NCBI GenBank assembly: GCA_015501585.1
Contig: JADNRY010000876.1
Span: 1-22,873 of the forward strand
Length of the DNA: 22,873 nucleotides
Source of the DNA: Rhodocollybia butyracea
Taxonomy: Eukaryota > Basidiomycota > Agaricomycetes > Agaricales > Omphalotaceae
Direction: 5' to 3'
Position 1 is the first letter of the stretch. Each line of letters begins with the position of its first letter. Below, in pieces: positions 7,791-18,800 of the stretch. The notes under the pieces are model-generated. The model was given only the letters and a program-made list of their open reading frames with translations, did not search any database and was not told the DNA's origin. The position numbers and the translations under genes were made by a program.

Positions 7791-9400
7791 GGATTGGACA
7801 TCAGAGGGATGTATCCAAGGGCGTATGTTAGAAGCCGGCGTCGAAGCAACAGAGAGTTCCTGAGCGGTGGCCTGATAAGGATAATGGTCTTGTACTCAAC
7901 GCGAGTGAGAATTCAAACGCCTGACGACATACAAGCGCTAGCCTTCGTATGGGGTGACAATATGGGAACGACACCGGATTTGAAAAATTAGCGATAAGAT
8001 GCGCAAAAGAAAGAGGAGATATGCGGGACATACTTGATTTTTTTTGATGCTCCAGCACATCGATAGGCCCAGTAGCAGCTCAAAGATCCAAAAGCTTTAT
8101 CAACGCGGAAATTTCGGACTACAGGCTTGGTAATAAGCACCAATTCGGGACAAAAGCCTCCATATATGCAGGACAGAATCGGAGCAGACAGAAAATCACG
8201 TCGAAAAAACTGGATTTTCATGAAATAAAAGGACGTACCAGTGAGATATAAGCCCTCTTAGCCATCTCCAGACCAGTTTTTTTTTATCTTAAATCCCGAA
8301 ATTTGGGTGGAACCCAATTTTCTTCCAGTTACCAATAAGGCCAGTTTTCGAGCCAAGTTTTGTCCTGAGACCTAAAATATTTGTCAACACAGTATGTTCG
8401 GTCCAGCATCTTCGCGTTAAAAGCAAATTTGAGGTGAGCCAGGCGTAAGTCAGTATGCATGTGTGTGTTAGAACAGAATGGAAAGAGTCTACAATGGGAT
8501 AGTCAGAGAGAGACAGCGCGGAGTTGGATCCGTTGCTAGAGAGTTAAATGGAGTTGTACCCATTCGTGAAGTTATCGGAAAGATTAAAAGAGAGAAGAAA
8601 AGATAGACAGCGCAAACTAATTTGAAGGCGGAGTTGAATCCGCCCATGCGAGTTTGTCGATTAGAGGAATAGGGAAGGAGAGTGGTGGTCGGAATTGTGT
8701 CCGCCTAGTTTCAGCATATTCAGCGATCCTACCATGCCTTCCCAAGATACCCATGAGTTAAATGCGGTATCATATCCTGTTCATTTGATGAGGTATTCTA
8801 TGTAATTATCCATTTTATTCTCATTACATTCGCAAATACAACAATCGAACCTGTGCCCTCGCGAATCCAGTTCCCCACAATGGGCTCCAACACCATCCAA
8901 ACCATAAGAATCCGCCTGTTTATATTAGTGTCGTCCGCCGTATCTATCGAAATATCATCAAAACTCACACCAGTACAACAATTCTTTTTTTTTTTTTGTC
9001 TCTGCATGAACTCTTGCCGGATCCTATTGCGAGATCCACATCCCTCCCTCACCCGAGTCCGCCTTTCTGCTTACGGATGGCCAGTTCTTTCGTTGAATTG
9101 GTTAGTGGGTGCCTATACTAGATTTTTTAGTTGGATATCAATGCATCACTACTCATCGTGGATATCTCGTTATACATCAAAAGATTTCTTACAACGCGTT
9201 CGGATTGTAAGGTTTCGGTCGGTTGAGAGAAAACGTTATGAATCTGAGATCCCGTCGTAGTACAAATCAGCGAACCTCTCTTCCAGCAGTTGTCCAGCCT
9301 CGAAGCCTCGGATTGGGGAAATAGAGGTATCATGTCTTGTTGACTACCGGTGCTCTACGTGCAATTCATCTCCAGCTTCAAAGCTAACGAAGGGATTCTG
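7791..9400. other. Unassigned sequence, no supportable gene
   Basis: Both strands contain only short frames (at most 135 codons, at 8853-9260) with no recognisable domain. Visible details are a purine-rich stretch at about 8460-8700, three related GCGGAGTTGRATCCG-like blocks (8517, 8629 and a looser one near 8688; the second forms GGCGGA-GTTGAA-TCCGCC) and a T15 run at about 8982-8997. It is probably decayed repeat DNA. Confidence 0.4.
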
Positions 9401-9810
9401 TAATGTAATGTCTTTTCAGTTGCAACGTATAGTTGGGGACCTATCGTATCGTATAGCGGATATCAAGCTAATTCTAATAGACGTCAATGGCGGTGAGTTT
9501 CTTGCTCAACATTTCACCTTAATTGTTATAAAATCATTCATGTTGGATGTTCAGGAAGAAAGTGAAAAATCTGAACCACGTGCCAGACAGAAAAATTTAC
9601 CATTGTGGCATCAAGGTGGGTCTACTAAATTTGGATGTCTGGCCGTTTCTTGGCATGATCGATGATAGATGATCCTTTATCTTATCTTACTTATAGTACC
9701 GCTTGTTCAGGATTCTGTCAATGTATGAGATTCGAGTGAGTTCTTTCTAGAAAAGTGATCCGCGAGACCATGTTTTGGGAGAAAATTGCGCGGAGGGCAT
9801 GGTATCTCAC
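9401..9810 (+). other. Possible degenerate coding remnant, unrecognised
   Basis: A frame opens at ATG 9408 and continues to 9665, and it contains splice-like signals (GTGAGT at about 9492 and TTCAG at about 9554). The translation (LQRIVGDLSYRIADIKLILI...) matches nothing I know. It may be a gene relic or chance. Confidence 0.2.
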
Positions 9811-9814
9811 ACGC

Positions 9815-9905
9815 AAACTTCGCCGAGGTCGGCAAAGTCGCCAACTTCGCCAACTCTTCTCCAGGTTTGCCAACTTCGCCGAGGTCACCAACTTCGAGGC
9901 CGAAC
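9815..9905. repeat. Short array of CCAACTTCGCC motifs
   Basis: CCAACTTCGCC-like units and their complements (GGCAAAGTCG, TCGCCGAGGTC) are packed into about 90 bp: AACTTCGCCGAGGTCGGC, GCCAACTTCGCCAAC, GCCAACTTCGCCGAGGTC, ACCAACTTCGAGG. It looks like a small minisatellite or a repeat inside a retroelement. The function is unknown. Confidence 0.5.
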
Positions 9906-10078
9906 TGCAAGTGTCGGATGATCAATCTGAAGCGGGGAGCCAGCTTGTAGAGAAGAAGTGGGGTATTGGGTTACTTAGCGATAATCGATGAGGTCCGTGG
10001 GGGCCAGCTCATCGTCTTCAACGATTCGGAAGATAACCGCATCCGCTTTGTCGTCTATGATCTCGACCTGCCAATCGG

Positions 10079-11125
10079 TTACTGCACAAATGCTGCCATT
10101 AAAAACAAGCCTAGCCTCATCCACAATGTTTCCGGTTTGTGAGCGAATACCCACAGCGGGTTGATGGTAGCACCCGGTAGTAGTTCTTTGGTACGGGAGG
10201 CTGCATTGAAGGTGGAGCCTAGTTCCGTTGGTAAATTTTTGGCCAATGATGCAAAGTTAGCACGAGGATGTTCACAGCCCTCAAATTCTCTGCTGGCAAC
10301 TGCAATTGCTGACGAGTTTCTGAGTCCCCGCTCATAAAAGTGGGGCCCCGGCATATAGCGCATCCGCATTCTTGCCCTGATTTTGACTAAATGTCTGCGT
10401 CGTTCTCGTTGTACCCCAAGTCGGAGCCTGAGAAATGACTCCAGATTTGGAGGTCTGGTACGTGGGCGCGAGATTCTAGACCTGCGTTGATGTTTCTTAT
10501 CCTTCTGTTTAGCAGGACAAGTCTTATGTTTATGCCCCGTCCACGATGACAATTAGAGCTCGAAGTACGGAAAGAAGTATGGAAAGAACCAGATGATGAA
10601 TCCGAGTCAGACTCAGAGCTTGACGGGACATCAGGGTCACTCGAAGGCGAAGACGAATGGCTATCTGAACTAGAGTCCGAAATCTTGAAAGCATCCTGAA
10701 GGGGCTTAACATCCGCCTTGCGAATCTTTTGAAGATTCGGACTCGGAAACAACGCTCTGTTGTTTTCCCTTATGAAGCTTAGCCTTCATTGATCCATTCA
10801 TGGATCTCTTATGTGACTTGGTAGCCGAATCTTTGCAGTCACTAACTTGAGACCCGGCTTTAAAATTGGAAACAACTGGAATGTCCCTGACATCGTTCCA
10901 GTTCTGGAGAGTTGCGCGCTGCGTTAAAATCCTTCTCCAAACTCTCATAATGGGCAGGATACCAGGTAATGAGAAGTTTTTATTCACGTTCGCAGATTTA
11001 GCGGTTTTAAAAGCACTCGGTGGACTCCCGCCCTCCAGGGCCAGCGTACGGGAGGTGGAATGCGGATGCACTAACCAGGCGACTTTGACGGGACCCCACT
11101 TTATGAGCGCGGACTTTGACAACAC
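10079..11125 (-). pseudogene. Gag-like retroelement remnant
   Basis: Three minus-strand frames follow one another: 11125-10706, 10752-10387 and 10552-10079. The first ends in a Lys-rich region and VVSESESSKDS. The second carries a long Ser/Asp/Glu stretch (SSSDSHSSSPSSD...). The third begins SSWTGHKHKTCPAKQKDKK, where GHKHKTCP fits the second half of a retroviral-type CCHC zinc knuckle (GH-x4-C); the first cysteines are disturbed, with a frame change next to them. A low-complexity acidic linker followed by a zinc knuckle is typical of fungal LTR-retrotransposon Gag. No integrase or protease could be followed from it. Its strand is opposite to the adjacent RT remnant, so it may be a different element. 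Confidence 0.4.
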
Positions 11126-11261
11126 GAGAGCGACAAAGAAGAGGACTGTCTGTAGTCACTTGAAGGCGGATTGTAGCCATCCCGGAGATCTTCCGAAGGC
11201 ACGGCAACGACTGGGGAAAGAAGTTCCTAGACGAAAGCTATGAGCAGTGTTTTCGGTTAGT

Positions 11262-11880
11262 TGAGGCTAGGCTTGTTGTTAACGGAGGTGGAAGGTGTTG
11301 ATTACTTCGAGGTTTTTACAGCGGTTTTAAGATTTGAATCACTCAGGATCCTCATAGCGGTATGGGTTTCGCTCGGATACTTCATCTGGCAGATTGATTT
11401 TGCCTCGGCTTACCTGAATGCGGAGATGAAGGAGAATATGGATGTCCGCCCACCTGAAGGCTTTGAAGGTAGAGGATCGGGAAAGGTTATGCGGGTGAAG
11501 AAGTCAGTATCCGGGTCAATGCAAGCAGGAAGGGAGGAACTGGTGGAAGCAGTTAGATCAGATTTGGGATACACTCGCTCGTAAGCTGATCAATGCGTAA
11601 GGTCAAGGAAGCTGGATTTAAAGGAGACGATGACGGGGACCTATACAAATGACACGTTAGGTGGATCTTCGTCGAAGGAAGAAATGGTTAGAGCAAAGGA
11701 GGAAATCGGAAGCAGGTATCGGATAAAGGAGACTGACGCGGTACATTTCGCTCTAGGTATGAGGCTGGTACACTATCCATGCTGGCCTACTGGGACCAGT
11801 TTCTGACTAAGTTTGGGCTTCAGGATCTCAAATCAAAATCGACACCCAATTCGGACAAGGAGCTTGTCGACCTTACATAG
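11262..11880 (+). pseudogene. Ty1/copia reverse transcriptase remnant
   Basis: The plus strand reads EGVDYFEVFTAVLRFESLRI, then IWQIDFASAYLNAEMKENMD and PPEGFEG. This is the N-terminal half of the Ty1/copia RT (family pattern GVDYxETFAPVxRxxSIR...DVxxAFLNGxLxExIYMxQPxGF). After a stop at 11582, recognisable pieces follow in shifted frames: SSSKEEMVRAKEEIGSRYRI and HFALGMRLVHY (palm/thumb), then FLTKFGLQDLKSKSTP, which matches the region before RNase H. In the family the YVDD catalytic motif lies just before SSSKEEM; here it is degraded (about 11650-11675). Stops and frameshifts make it non-functional. A piece of the ARLV motif at about 11265 is in another frame. Confidence 0.8.
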
Positions 11881-12094
11881 CGTATGAAACTAATGACTTA
11901 TCCAGGCTCTGAAGGAGAGGTCAAGATTCATCATGTCCTATCTGGAGAGAATCTTGCTGGCTTCTGCGGCAAGGTAATGGACGTTGGACACATCTCCCCA
12001 ATGACGGAATTGTTGGGAGTAATAAATGGGGGATGCCGTCGATTTTGCCACAGCCGAGAATCTCGAATTTTGAGAAGGGGATGGGCGGGCTTTT

Positions 12095-12310
12095 GGGTGT
12101 ATAAGTGGCATGGGCGGGCATGGGGAATGGGATTGCTAAATAAAGGTCAAAACCATTGTCGGAATGGCTTAATGGCACGCTCAAATGGAGTGGCGGATTC
12201 GTCGGTGGATAGACTGGCCCTGGGAGTCAAAAGGTTATCGGAATTTTTCTGTAAATTTGATTATTTCATACTAGATTTTGTTTCTAGAAGTCTAATAATT
12301 ATATTACCAT
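12095..12310 (+). repeat. LTR-like direct repeat, copy 1
   Basis: The segment starts TGTATAAGTGGCATGGGCGG and ends ATAATTATATTACCATAACCA; it resembles 12843-13113. A purine-rich tract (GAGAAGGGGATGGGCGGG, about 12071-12088) precedes it, as a polypurine tract precedes a 3' LTR. The copia RT remnant lies just upstream in the matching orientation. It may be the 3' LTR of that element, but no 5-bp duplication is evident and the copies differ by indels. Confidence 0.45.
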
Positions 12311-12842
12311 AACCATAAGAAACTCCTAGTAGTAGCGCTACTGAGGATCTAGGCGGATCCTTAGAGTGTGGGTTTTGGAAGAAGCTTCCGACAGATAACA
12401 GCGACGGGATGTTTCTGTCGATGGAGTCTGGCGGGAGCATACTCAATCTGGGAACGACAACGACATAGAATCACTGAGCAGGACCAGTAAGAGTAGTAGA
12501 ATGAACTCGGAGAGTAAGCCTAGGAGTGATGAGTATCCGACTCGAAAGGTAGAGCCCACGAAGTGCAAAAGGAAACGAAGACGATTATGAGCGGAAGCGG
12601 AAGTTCTGGTGGGAAGTTCTAGTGGACGCGCGATAATCGGGATCGAAAGTGAGTAGATTGCGCAGAAAGTACACGGAACGGGTAAAGAACTACAAGGACA
12701 TATCTTGAAAGGGAACAGGGCACCTAGGCGGAAACGGGTTGAGTAGTCTTGTTAGGGGAACGACCAGTGGGGGAATACATCGTTTGAGACTCGACGTTAT
12801 CATAAGAGAGAGAGAAGCGGAAATAGGGAAGTGCGGGTTAAA

Positions 12843-13113
12843 AGGGTGTATAAGTGGCATGGGCGGGAATGGGGCGTGTGTGGAGAATGGGATTGCTAAA
12901 TAAAGGTCAAAACCATTGTCGCATGCGCAATGGCTCAATGATACGCGCAATGGATTCGTCGGTGGATAGACATCGATGCGTTCTTCGGCTACAACTTTTC
13001 TACGCGCGACAGCCAACACAACCATCTAAAAGGTTATTGAAATTTTTTGGTAAATTTGATTATTTATGCTATATTCATGCTAGCTTTTACTAATAATTAT
13101 ATTACCATAGCCA
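12843..13113 (+). repeat. LTR-like direct repeat, copy 2
   Basis: This is related to 12095-12310 but longer. It has an insertion after GGGCGGGAATGGGG and about 50 bp more around 12960-13025. It is also preceded by a purine-rich tract (GAGAGAGAGAAGCGGAAATAGGGAAG, about 12806-12831). The intervening 530 bp are purine-rich on the plus strand and have no recognisable gene. Two nested or tandem element ends are possible. Confidence 0.45.
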
Positions 13114-13693
13114 TTGTCTACTATAATAAAGTTCAGCTAACATGAAGTTTTTTGGTTTATCATAATTTTTCTATCAATTGAACATTACCTAAATAACATT
13201 TATTTTAATCTGGAAGAATTCTCTTATGGCTTCATTGTAAGTTTCTTCTGTTATGTTAAACAAATACAATGGCTCTAAATTTTTGATTATCATAAGTTCA
13301 TGAATACCATAAGATAAAAAAAGATATTCATGCTGATATTTATTCACATAACTTTTCCATTTCTGCTCAAAGATTTATGGAATGCAATACAAAATTCTAT
13401 AGTTAAACCACTACAATCTTATCAGTATCATACTCAAATAATTGCATAAATTTGTTACCTTAATGTAGAATTATGCTAAAAGCTCATTTCAAAATATTAC
13501 AATAAACATAACTCAACTTTATCATTAGTTCTTCATAGTTTCAGCATAAGTTACACACTTTATGGTAAAGCAATGATTTTATTGGATTTTTTTCACTTAA
13601 TATAAACTTAACAGATCTTTACCATAAACATCAGAATTTATGCCAAAAATTATTCATACAATTTTAACATAATTTTACTATTTCCAGCAAAAT
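13114..13693. other. Strongly AT-rich block, no gene seen
   Basis: About 580 bp with very low GC separate the retroelement debris from the stop codon of the next gene. TTATG and its complement CATAA recur many times (for example TTATGGCTTC, TTATGGAATG, TTATGCTAAAA, TTATGGTAAAGC, TTATGCCAAAAA). There are no frames of note. It is probably the tail of a decayed element or an AT-rich spacer. Confidence 0.5.
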
Positions 13694-14708
13694 TTACGGG
13701 GATTTGCACGCAGTGTCACGGCGTTTCCAGCGTCGATGACAGAAGAATGCCAAAAAAGCGATCCAGCAAAAAGCTATACCACCAATTACACCACCAATGC
13801 TTGCTATTGGCACTTGCTTTTTGGAGGTCAAAGCGGTAGCTGAGGGAGTGATTGACGTGTGACTGGGAATCTCGGATGTGGAGGTTGTATGATCAATCAT
13901 GGAGCTACTAAATAGGCGGGGTGTGCTTGTTGTCTCAGATGATTGTGAACTAAACATTAAGGTTAATAAGATCAAATAATTTGTAAAACGATGCATAAAG
14001 GATACCTCTGGCTGTTACATCAATTCCGGAAATTGTAATAGAGCTTGTTAAAGGAGGCTACCACAATGAGTCGCAGAGAGCAAACTCACTTTCCTGAAAT
14101 CCTGTGATGGGGATGACACATATGCGCAGACAAAGAAGAAACTCCACTTACTTTGGTGGGCTAACACTGTGACTATCATTGTTGGCAATGAAAAATCGCG
14201 AGGTGGAAGCGACAGACCTGTGTTTTCGTGAGAACTTATATATACTATTGAGGCACTAGATAAAGTGCAGCTTACGGTTCCTCAGCGGTTTCCATCTCTA
14301 TCCGGAAGAATCTATAAATCACTTTTATCAGCCTGATCTTGGTCTGATCAAAGCTCCAGGATAAGGAAACCTACCCTGTTACCGTAGCTGGTGGAATAAG
14401 CACCACAGCCCCAGTTGCCTCTCCCAAAGAGTTGACGGCTACTGAATCTTGTGTTGTTTCACCGGCCGGACCATCCTTGATTAATAAGAGGACAAAATTT
14501 GTGGGATCTGATGGTTCAAGAGACCAGGTTGCAGAGACTTCACCAGTTAGAGTAGTAGAACTGGGAGCACTAAGCTTTGCACATTGGATGCCGCAATTGA
14601 ATATTGTGAAACATAAAAAGTTTATTGGTCGCCTACATTATGTGATATATGTTTAAACATACCACGATCAAGATGTTCTATCCATATTTACCTGGTTGAC
14701 AAAATCAT
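13694..14708 (-). CDS. Small secreted-type I membrane protein, Ser/Thr-rich stalk, single transmembrane segment
   Basis: I propose exons 14708-14692, 14632-14375, 14311-14276, 14217-14152, 14101-14090 and 13949-13694 (stop TAA 13696-13694). Introns are GTAAAT..TAG, GTAGGT..TAG, GTAAGC..CAG, GTAAGT..CAG and GTGAGT..TAG. Every junction is phase 2, and the frame stays open for about 214 residues. The N-terminus (MILSTRRPINFLCFTIFNCGIQC) looks like a signal peptide. It is followed by a beta-rich stretch (KLSAPSSTTLTGEVSATWS, then NFVLLLIKDG) reminiscent of the Ser-Thr-rich/Kre9-Knh1-like ectodomains of basidiomycetes. Next come a Ser/Thr stalk, a transmembrane helix (VPIASIGGVIGGIAFCWIAF, about 176-199) and a short basic tail (CHRRWKRR). 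A role as a cell-wall or stress-sensor-like surface protein is inferred from architecture only. A 6-nt microexon (CCAGAG, 14012-14007) is possible, and the two shortest exons are the least certain. Confidence 0.65.
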
Positions 14709-14773
14709 GGAATATTTTGTTAATGGAATGGAAATTTTTTTGATGAAGGTAATATAAAGCCTGCGTTCTGGGC

Positions 14774-14786
14774 GGGCTTATATACG
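14774..14786 (-). promoter_or_regulatory. TATA box for the membrane protein gene
   Basis: On the minus strand CGTATATAAGCCC lies about 70 bp before the ATG at 14708. The spacing leaves a 5' UTR of about 35-45 nt if transcription starts about 30 bp downstream. The position supports the chosen start. Confidence 0.55.
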
Positions 14787-14789
14787 AGA

Positions 14790-15410
14790 CACTCGACAGC
14801 AGTGCTTGTCTTGGTACCTAGGATATAGAAAGATGGGCAACGAAAGATTTGATAACCAGGAGCTTTTTAACAGATGGTAGACATAGCAGTGGATGAAGGA
14901 TATTGTGGAAACTGTTCATAATGTACAGCTTGAAAGCTGTACAGTGCCTTGTTGGCAGTTGCTAGTTATGTTGAAGATGATCATGAACCAGTGATATCAA
15001 GCTATCTACCTGGCAGCTTCTAAGCACTATCACCTATAGTAATGCTTGCCCTGAGTTTATACTAAGGAAGCTTGATATTAGTTACAAGTGGGTGCTGCCA
15101 AGGGGGCCTGGGTGGCGAACCCTTTACACCGGGTCAATATCTTTTCTTTAAGAACCAAGCTCATACACCGACAGACCGAAAAGCTTATATAAGCTACTAT
15201 ATTGGGAATTTCTCTCCCACAGATGTCAAAGTTTGTGTTATGTTTGCCATCCACACAATTCCACACAAGTGCTCATTTTCACCTTGAATCACAATCACTC
15301 AGAATCTCAATACCCTAATACCTATTGCCAAGACATTGCTATGAGAACTACTAATATCAAGCTTGCAACTATCTATGTAAATTTCACTGTCTTTCATAAT
15401 GTTTGATACG
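14790..15410. other. Intergenic region with a possible plus-strand promoter and stub ORF
   Basis: A perfect palindrome AGCTTATATAAGCT (15182-15195) could be a TATA box. A CA-rich leader-like stretch follows (15248-15340), then ATG at 15341, which opens only 21 codons (MRTTNIKLATIY...) to TGA at 15404-15406. This may be the relic of a small gene whose remainder is lost, or it may be chance. A short hairpin (GTACAGCT/AGCTGTAC) is at about 14930. Nothing else is recognisable. Confidence 0.25.
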
Positions 15411-15415
15411 ATAAG
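15411..15415. repeat. Left 5-bp target-site duplication (ATAAG)
   Basis: ATAAG directly precedes the TG of the solo LTR and is repeated directly after its CA at 15698-15702. Five base pairs is the usual duplication of LTR retrotransposons. Confidence 0.85.
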
Positions 15416-15697
15416 TGTTGGATAATAAGATAGAACACGATATTACCACTCGGTATAATATATAGCACAACAGCAGAATAGAGTGAAAAGGACAATATAT
15501 TCTGTTTGCCCCCTACAGCACTGAGAGAGGGGCAATCGGATGAGGTAGCATATATCTAGCTACTGCTTATATACATAATACTGGTAATGGGGGTGATAGG
15601 AAATAAGTACGTGTAAGTACGTGTCAATAATGAGTGTGAGATAACTATAAGCTTGATCAATCATAATCATGATACTGATATCTTGTGATATCCAACA
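15416..15697. mobile_element. Solo LTR (282 bp), probably Ty1/copia type
   Basis: The element starts TGTTGGATA and ends TATCCAACA, a perfect 9-bp terminal inverted repeat with TG...CA ends, and is flanked by the perfect duplication ATAAG. TGTTGGAT...ATCCAACA ends are common in copia LTRs. There is no internal domain, so it arose by recombination between two LTRs. Inside are TATA-like sequences (GGTATAATATATAG at about 15455, CTTATATACATAATAC at about 15567) and a tandem AAGTACGTGT pair (about 15605-15625). Its copy is not similar to the LTR-like repeats at 12095 and 12843, so it is a different family. Confidence 0.9.
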
Positions 15698-15702
15698 ATA
15701 AG
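15698..15702. repeat. Right 5-bp target-site duplication (ATAAG)
   Basis: This is an exact copy of 15411-15415 and follows the CA end of the solo LTR. Confidence 0.85.
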
Positions 15703-15885
15703 ATAACATACTGTCCCATTTTAAGCAGTTCGTCAGTCACACGTCACAAGGGTTGCAAAATCGACAAAATGTCACAAAGGTAGGGCTCCTGACTTGCCAA
15801 TAACACTGGTATACATGAGCTTAGAAAACCTCTACGGTTTAAGGAAAAATGACTCACCTTGAAGCACAAAAGTGACAAAACAATG

Positions 15886-18800
15886 TCACACGCCAATATG
15901 AACAAAGTTTACCCACCTCTCCAGTGTTACACCCTTCCTTCCTCTCATCTTCTTTGTTGCCTGAGCCAATGCTCTTGCTTGTGCTCCAACCTCGTTGCAT
16001 TGATACAAATTTTCATCTGAGAAAAGATTTGAGTAAAAGTCTTTTACCATCTCTGGCCCATCTATATCAGCCATCTCCCACATTGTTCCAACTACACTCT
16101 GAAAACCACAGAACTGCATTGCAGCTGCAAGGTGAATGACCTCATTATGGACACTTCCTGGGGACTGTTCTGCTGTGTGGCATGCAGAGAGAAATGCAAA
16201 GGTGGCATTGGGCAGATTAAGCCGGATTATGTCCAATAAGGTGAAACGTGAACTCCCAGCCAGTGAGAAGTAAGAGTTAAAGGGTTTTCCAGGGATGAGC
16301 GTACCATGCGATGCAATATGGAGCCACTGATGGTCAACAACCGCCTTTTCTAAAGTTTCCTTAGTAGCTGTGGGTCCCTCCACAAATGTAGTAGGGATGT
16401 CCTTTTGATACTGTAAAATCTCATGGATCTCCTCCTTTGTCCTTGGAAGAGATTCATTATATTGGCTAGCCACTAGAAGGTGAGGTATTTGTGAAGATGA
16501 TTTAGCAGTGTTAAAGGCATCAATGAGTGCAGTGATCGTAGGGGTGTATGATGAGATGTACAAATCAGGAAGGAATTTCTTTGTTCCAGGTAGAATGGGA
16601 CCTGCAGCATGCAATGGGAGAGTGGATAAAATAGATGTTGGGCACCAAAATATCCGTGACTTTTCTGGAATATGAAGCTCTTGGAGCTTGGTGACAACAG
16701 GGGATACTATAAGATCCCATAAGTCCTTGAGAGTAGCCCGAAGGACATTATTGTATCGCTTTGGGGAAGTTTTGATAGCAGACCTTGTCTCTGTGAGCTG
16801 CCGCCCAAGAGTTTCCACTTCTCCATACAAACCCTTTCCCAAGCAGATCAGCACAGGTGATTTTTGCTCCAGTAGGATGAGTACATCGGACCTATACCTA
16901 CTGCAATTGACCACAATGACAGGGCCATGCTTTGCAGCAGTGCTAAGTTCTGCAAATGATTTCCTCCCCCAAAATGTCTCAAATCCAGGAATTTTATGTA
17001 TCTTGTCAACAATGTGTGCTTGAGCACTCAAGAGATGACGCTTCTCAGCCAGGTTATAACCAAATGGATCCCTGTTTACCTTCATCTGGTGCTGGTGACT
17101 ATCTGTCTCAACGTGGAGTTCTGTACCAGGGTCAACAGAATTCTGCATTGAGAGTCGCTCAAGTTTATGATTAACCTGCATTAACTCATCAGCCAGTGAT
17201 GGATACAGAGTCTGAAGCCTGTTCATTGGGATCCTCAAGCCCCGCAGTTCAGACCAGAGCAACCCTCGTCCTTGTTCTATGATCTCAACAGCCAGGGCTA
17301 GCTGACCCTGTTGGATTGCCTGTGATGCCCCATCTGAGACAAATTCTGGAAATTTGATGAAAGATGAGAGGTGCTGGTACTGCAAAGAAATGATGGGCAT
17401 CATGGAGAGTGAACGGGAGATCAAGGAAAGCCCCATAAGATATGCATCCAGGTTGGATTGAGCAAGATTATGGTGCCATGTAAAGTCTACCCAGTTCTTT
17501 ACTGCCCCCAAACAGACTGATAATGGAGAATATATATCTTGAGCAGCCCGTTTGAATGCCGACAAACACTCTATTAGATCTTCCTGGCATCCTGTCCTTT
17601 CAAATCGCTTTCTGAGGCCCACGCTGAGGTTGTTGAGTGAAGAACCATGTTCCGGATGGCCCATGGGATGGAGATGAAGTGCATCTCGATCCAATTGAAT
17701 AGCCTCATTGAGATCTTCAAGGCCTGTCCGCAAAGAGCGATTTTTGAGACCCACACTGAGGTTGTTGAGTGAAGAACCGCGTCCTGGGTGACCTATGGGA
17801 CAAAGGAGAAGGACATTTTGATTCAACTGAATGGACTCTTCCAGATCTCCAAGGTGGCCTGTCTGCTCAAAGTGATTCATGAGGCCTACACTGAGGTTAC
17901 TAAGTGTGAAACCACGTTGTGGGTGGCCCGTGGGAAAGAGGAGAAGTGCATCTCGATTCAATTGAATGGACTCCTCAAGATCTTCAAGGTGGCCAGTCTG
18001 CTGAAAGCGATTTGTGAGGCCTGCACTGAGGTTGATGAGTGAAGCACCATGTGCTGGGTGGCCCATGGGATGGAGGCTAAGTGCAGCTCGATCCAACTGG
18101 ATAGACTCCTCAAGATCTTCAAGGTGGCCTGTCCACTTAAAGCGATTTCCGAGACATGCACTAAGCTTGATGAGCAAAGAACCATGTCCCGGGTGACCTA
18201 TGGGCCGGAGGAGAAGGGCATCTCGATTTAATTGAATAGACTGGTCCAGATCTTCAAGGTGGCCTGTCTGCTGAAAGCGATCACTGAGACCCAGACTGAG
18301 GCCGCCAAGTAAAATACCACGTTCCGGGTGGTCGGTGGGACAGAGGAGGAGTGCATTTCGATTCAATTGAATAGATTCATTGAGGTCTCCAAGGTGGCCT
18401 GTATGCTGAAATCGATTTCTGAGGCCCGCACTGAGGTTACTGAGTAGAAAGCCACGCTCTGGGTGATCCATGGGGTAGATGAGAAGTACATCTCGATTCA
18501 ATTGGATAGACTCCTCAAGATCTTCAAGATGGCCTGACTGTTGAAAGCGAATTATGAGCCCCGCGCTGAGGTTGATCAGCAAAGAACAACTTCGCGGATG
18601 GCCTTTGGGATGGAGGCAAAGCGCATCCCGGTTTAATTGGATGGACTTGTTGAGATCTTTAAGGTGGCCTGTCAGCTGAAAGCGCTTTCCGAGACCTGCA
18701 CTGAGGTTACTGAGCCAAGAACCTCTTTGCGGGTGATCCACAGGACAGAAGAGAAGTGCATCTTCATTCAATTGAATAGACTCGTCGAGATCTTCATGAT

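Noticed and set aside
8838..8905. tRNA-like look (GGTTCGATTGTTG on the minus strand)
   Set aside because: A T-loop-like GGTTCGA is present, but I could not fold an acceptor stem, D arm and anticodon arm around it.
8853..9260. 135-codon plus-strand frame
   Set aside because: It crosses a T15 run, lacks a recognisable domain and has low-complexity parts; the opposite strand is also open.
13920..13996. ATG at 13996 as the start of the membrane protein (100 codons)
   Set aside because: Its first ~16 codons are intron sequence in the spliced model (TTAACCTTAATGTTTAG is an acceptor), and the upstream exons join in frame with a signal peptide and TATA box.
14925..14950. Hairpin GTACAGCT-TGAA-AGCTGTAC
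   Set aside because: The arms are only eight bases, and a Rho-independent terminator has no meaning in a fungal nucleus.
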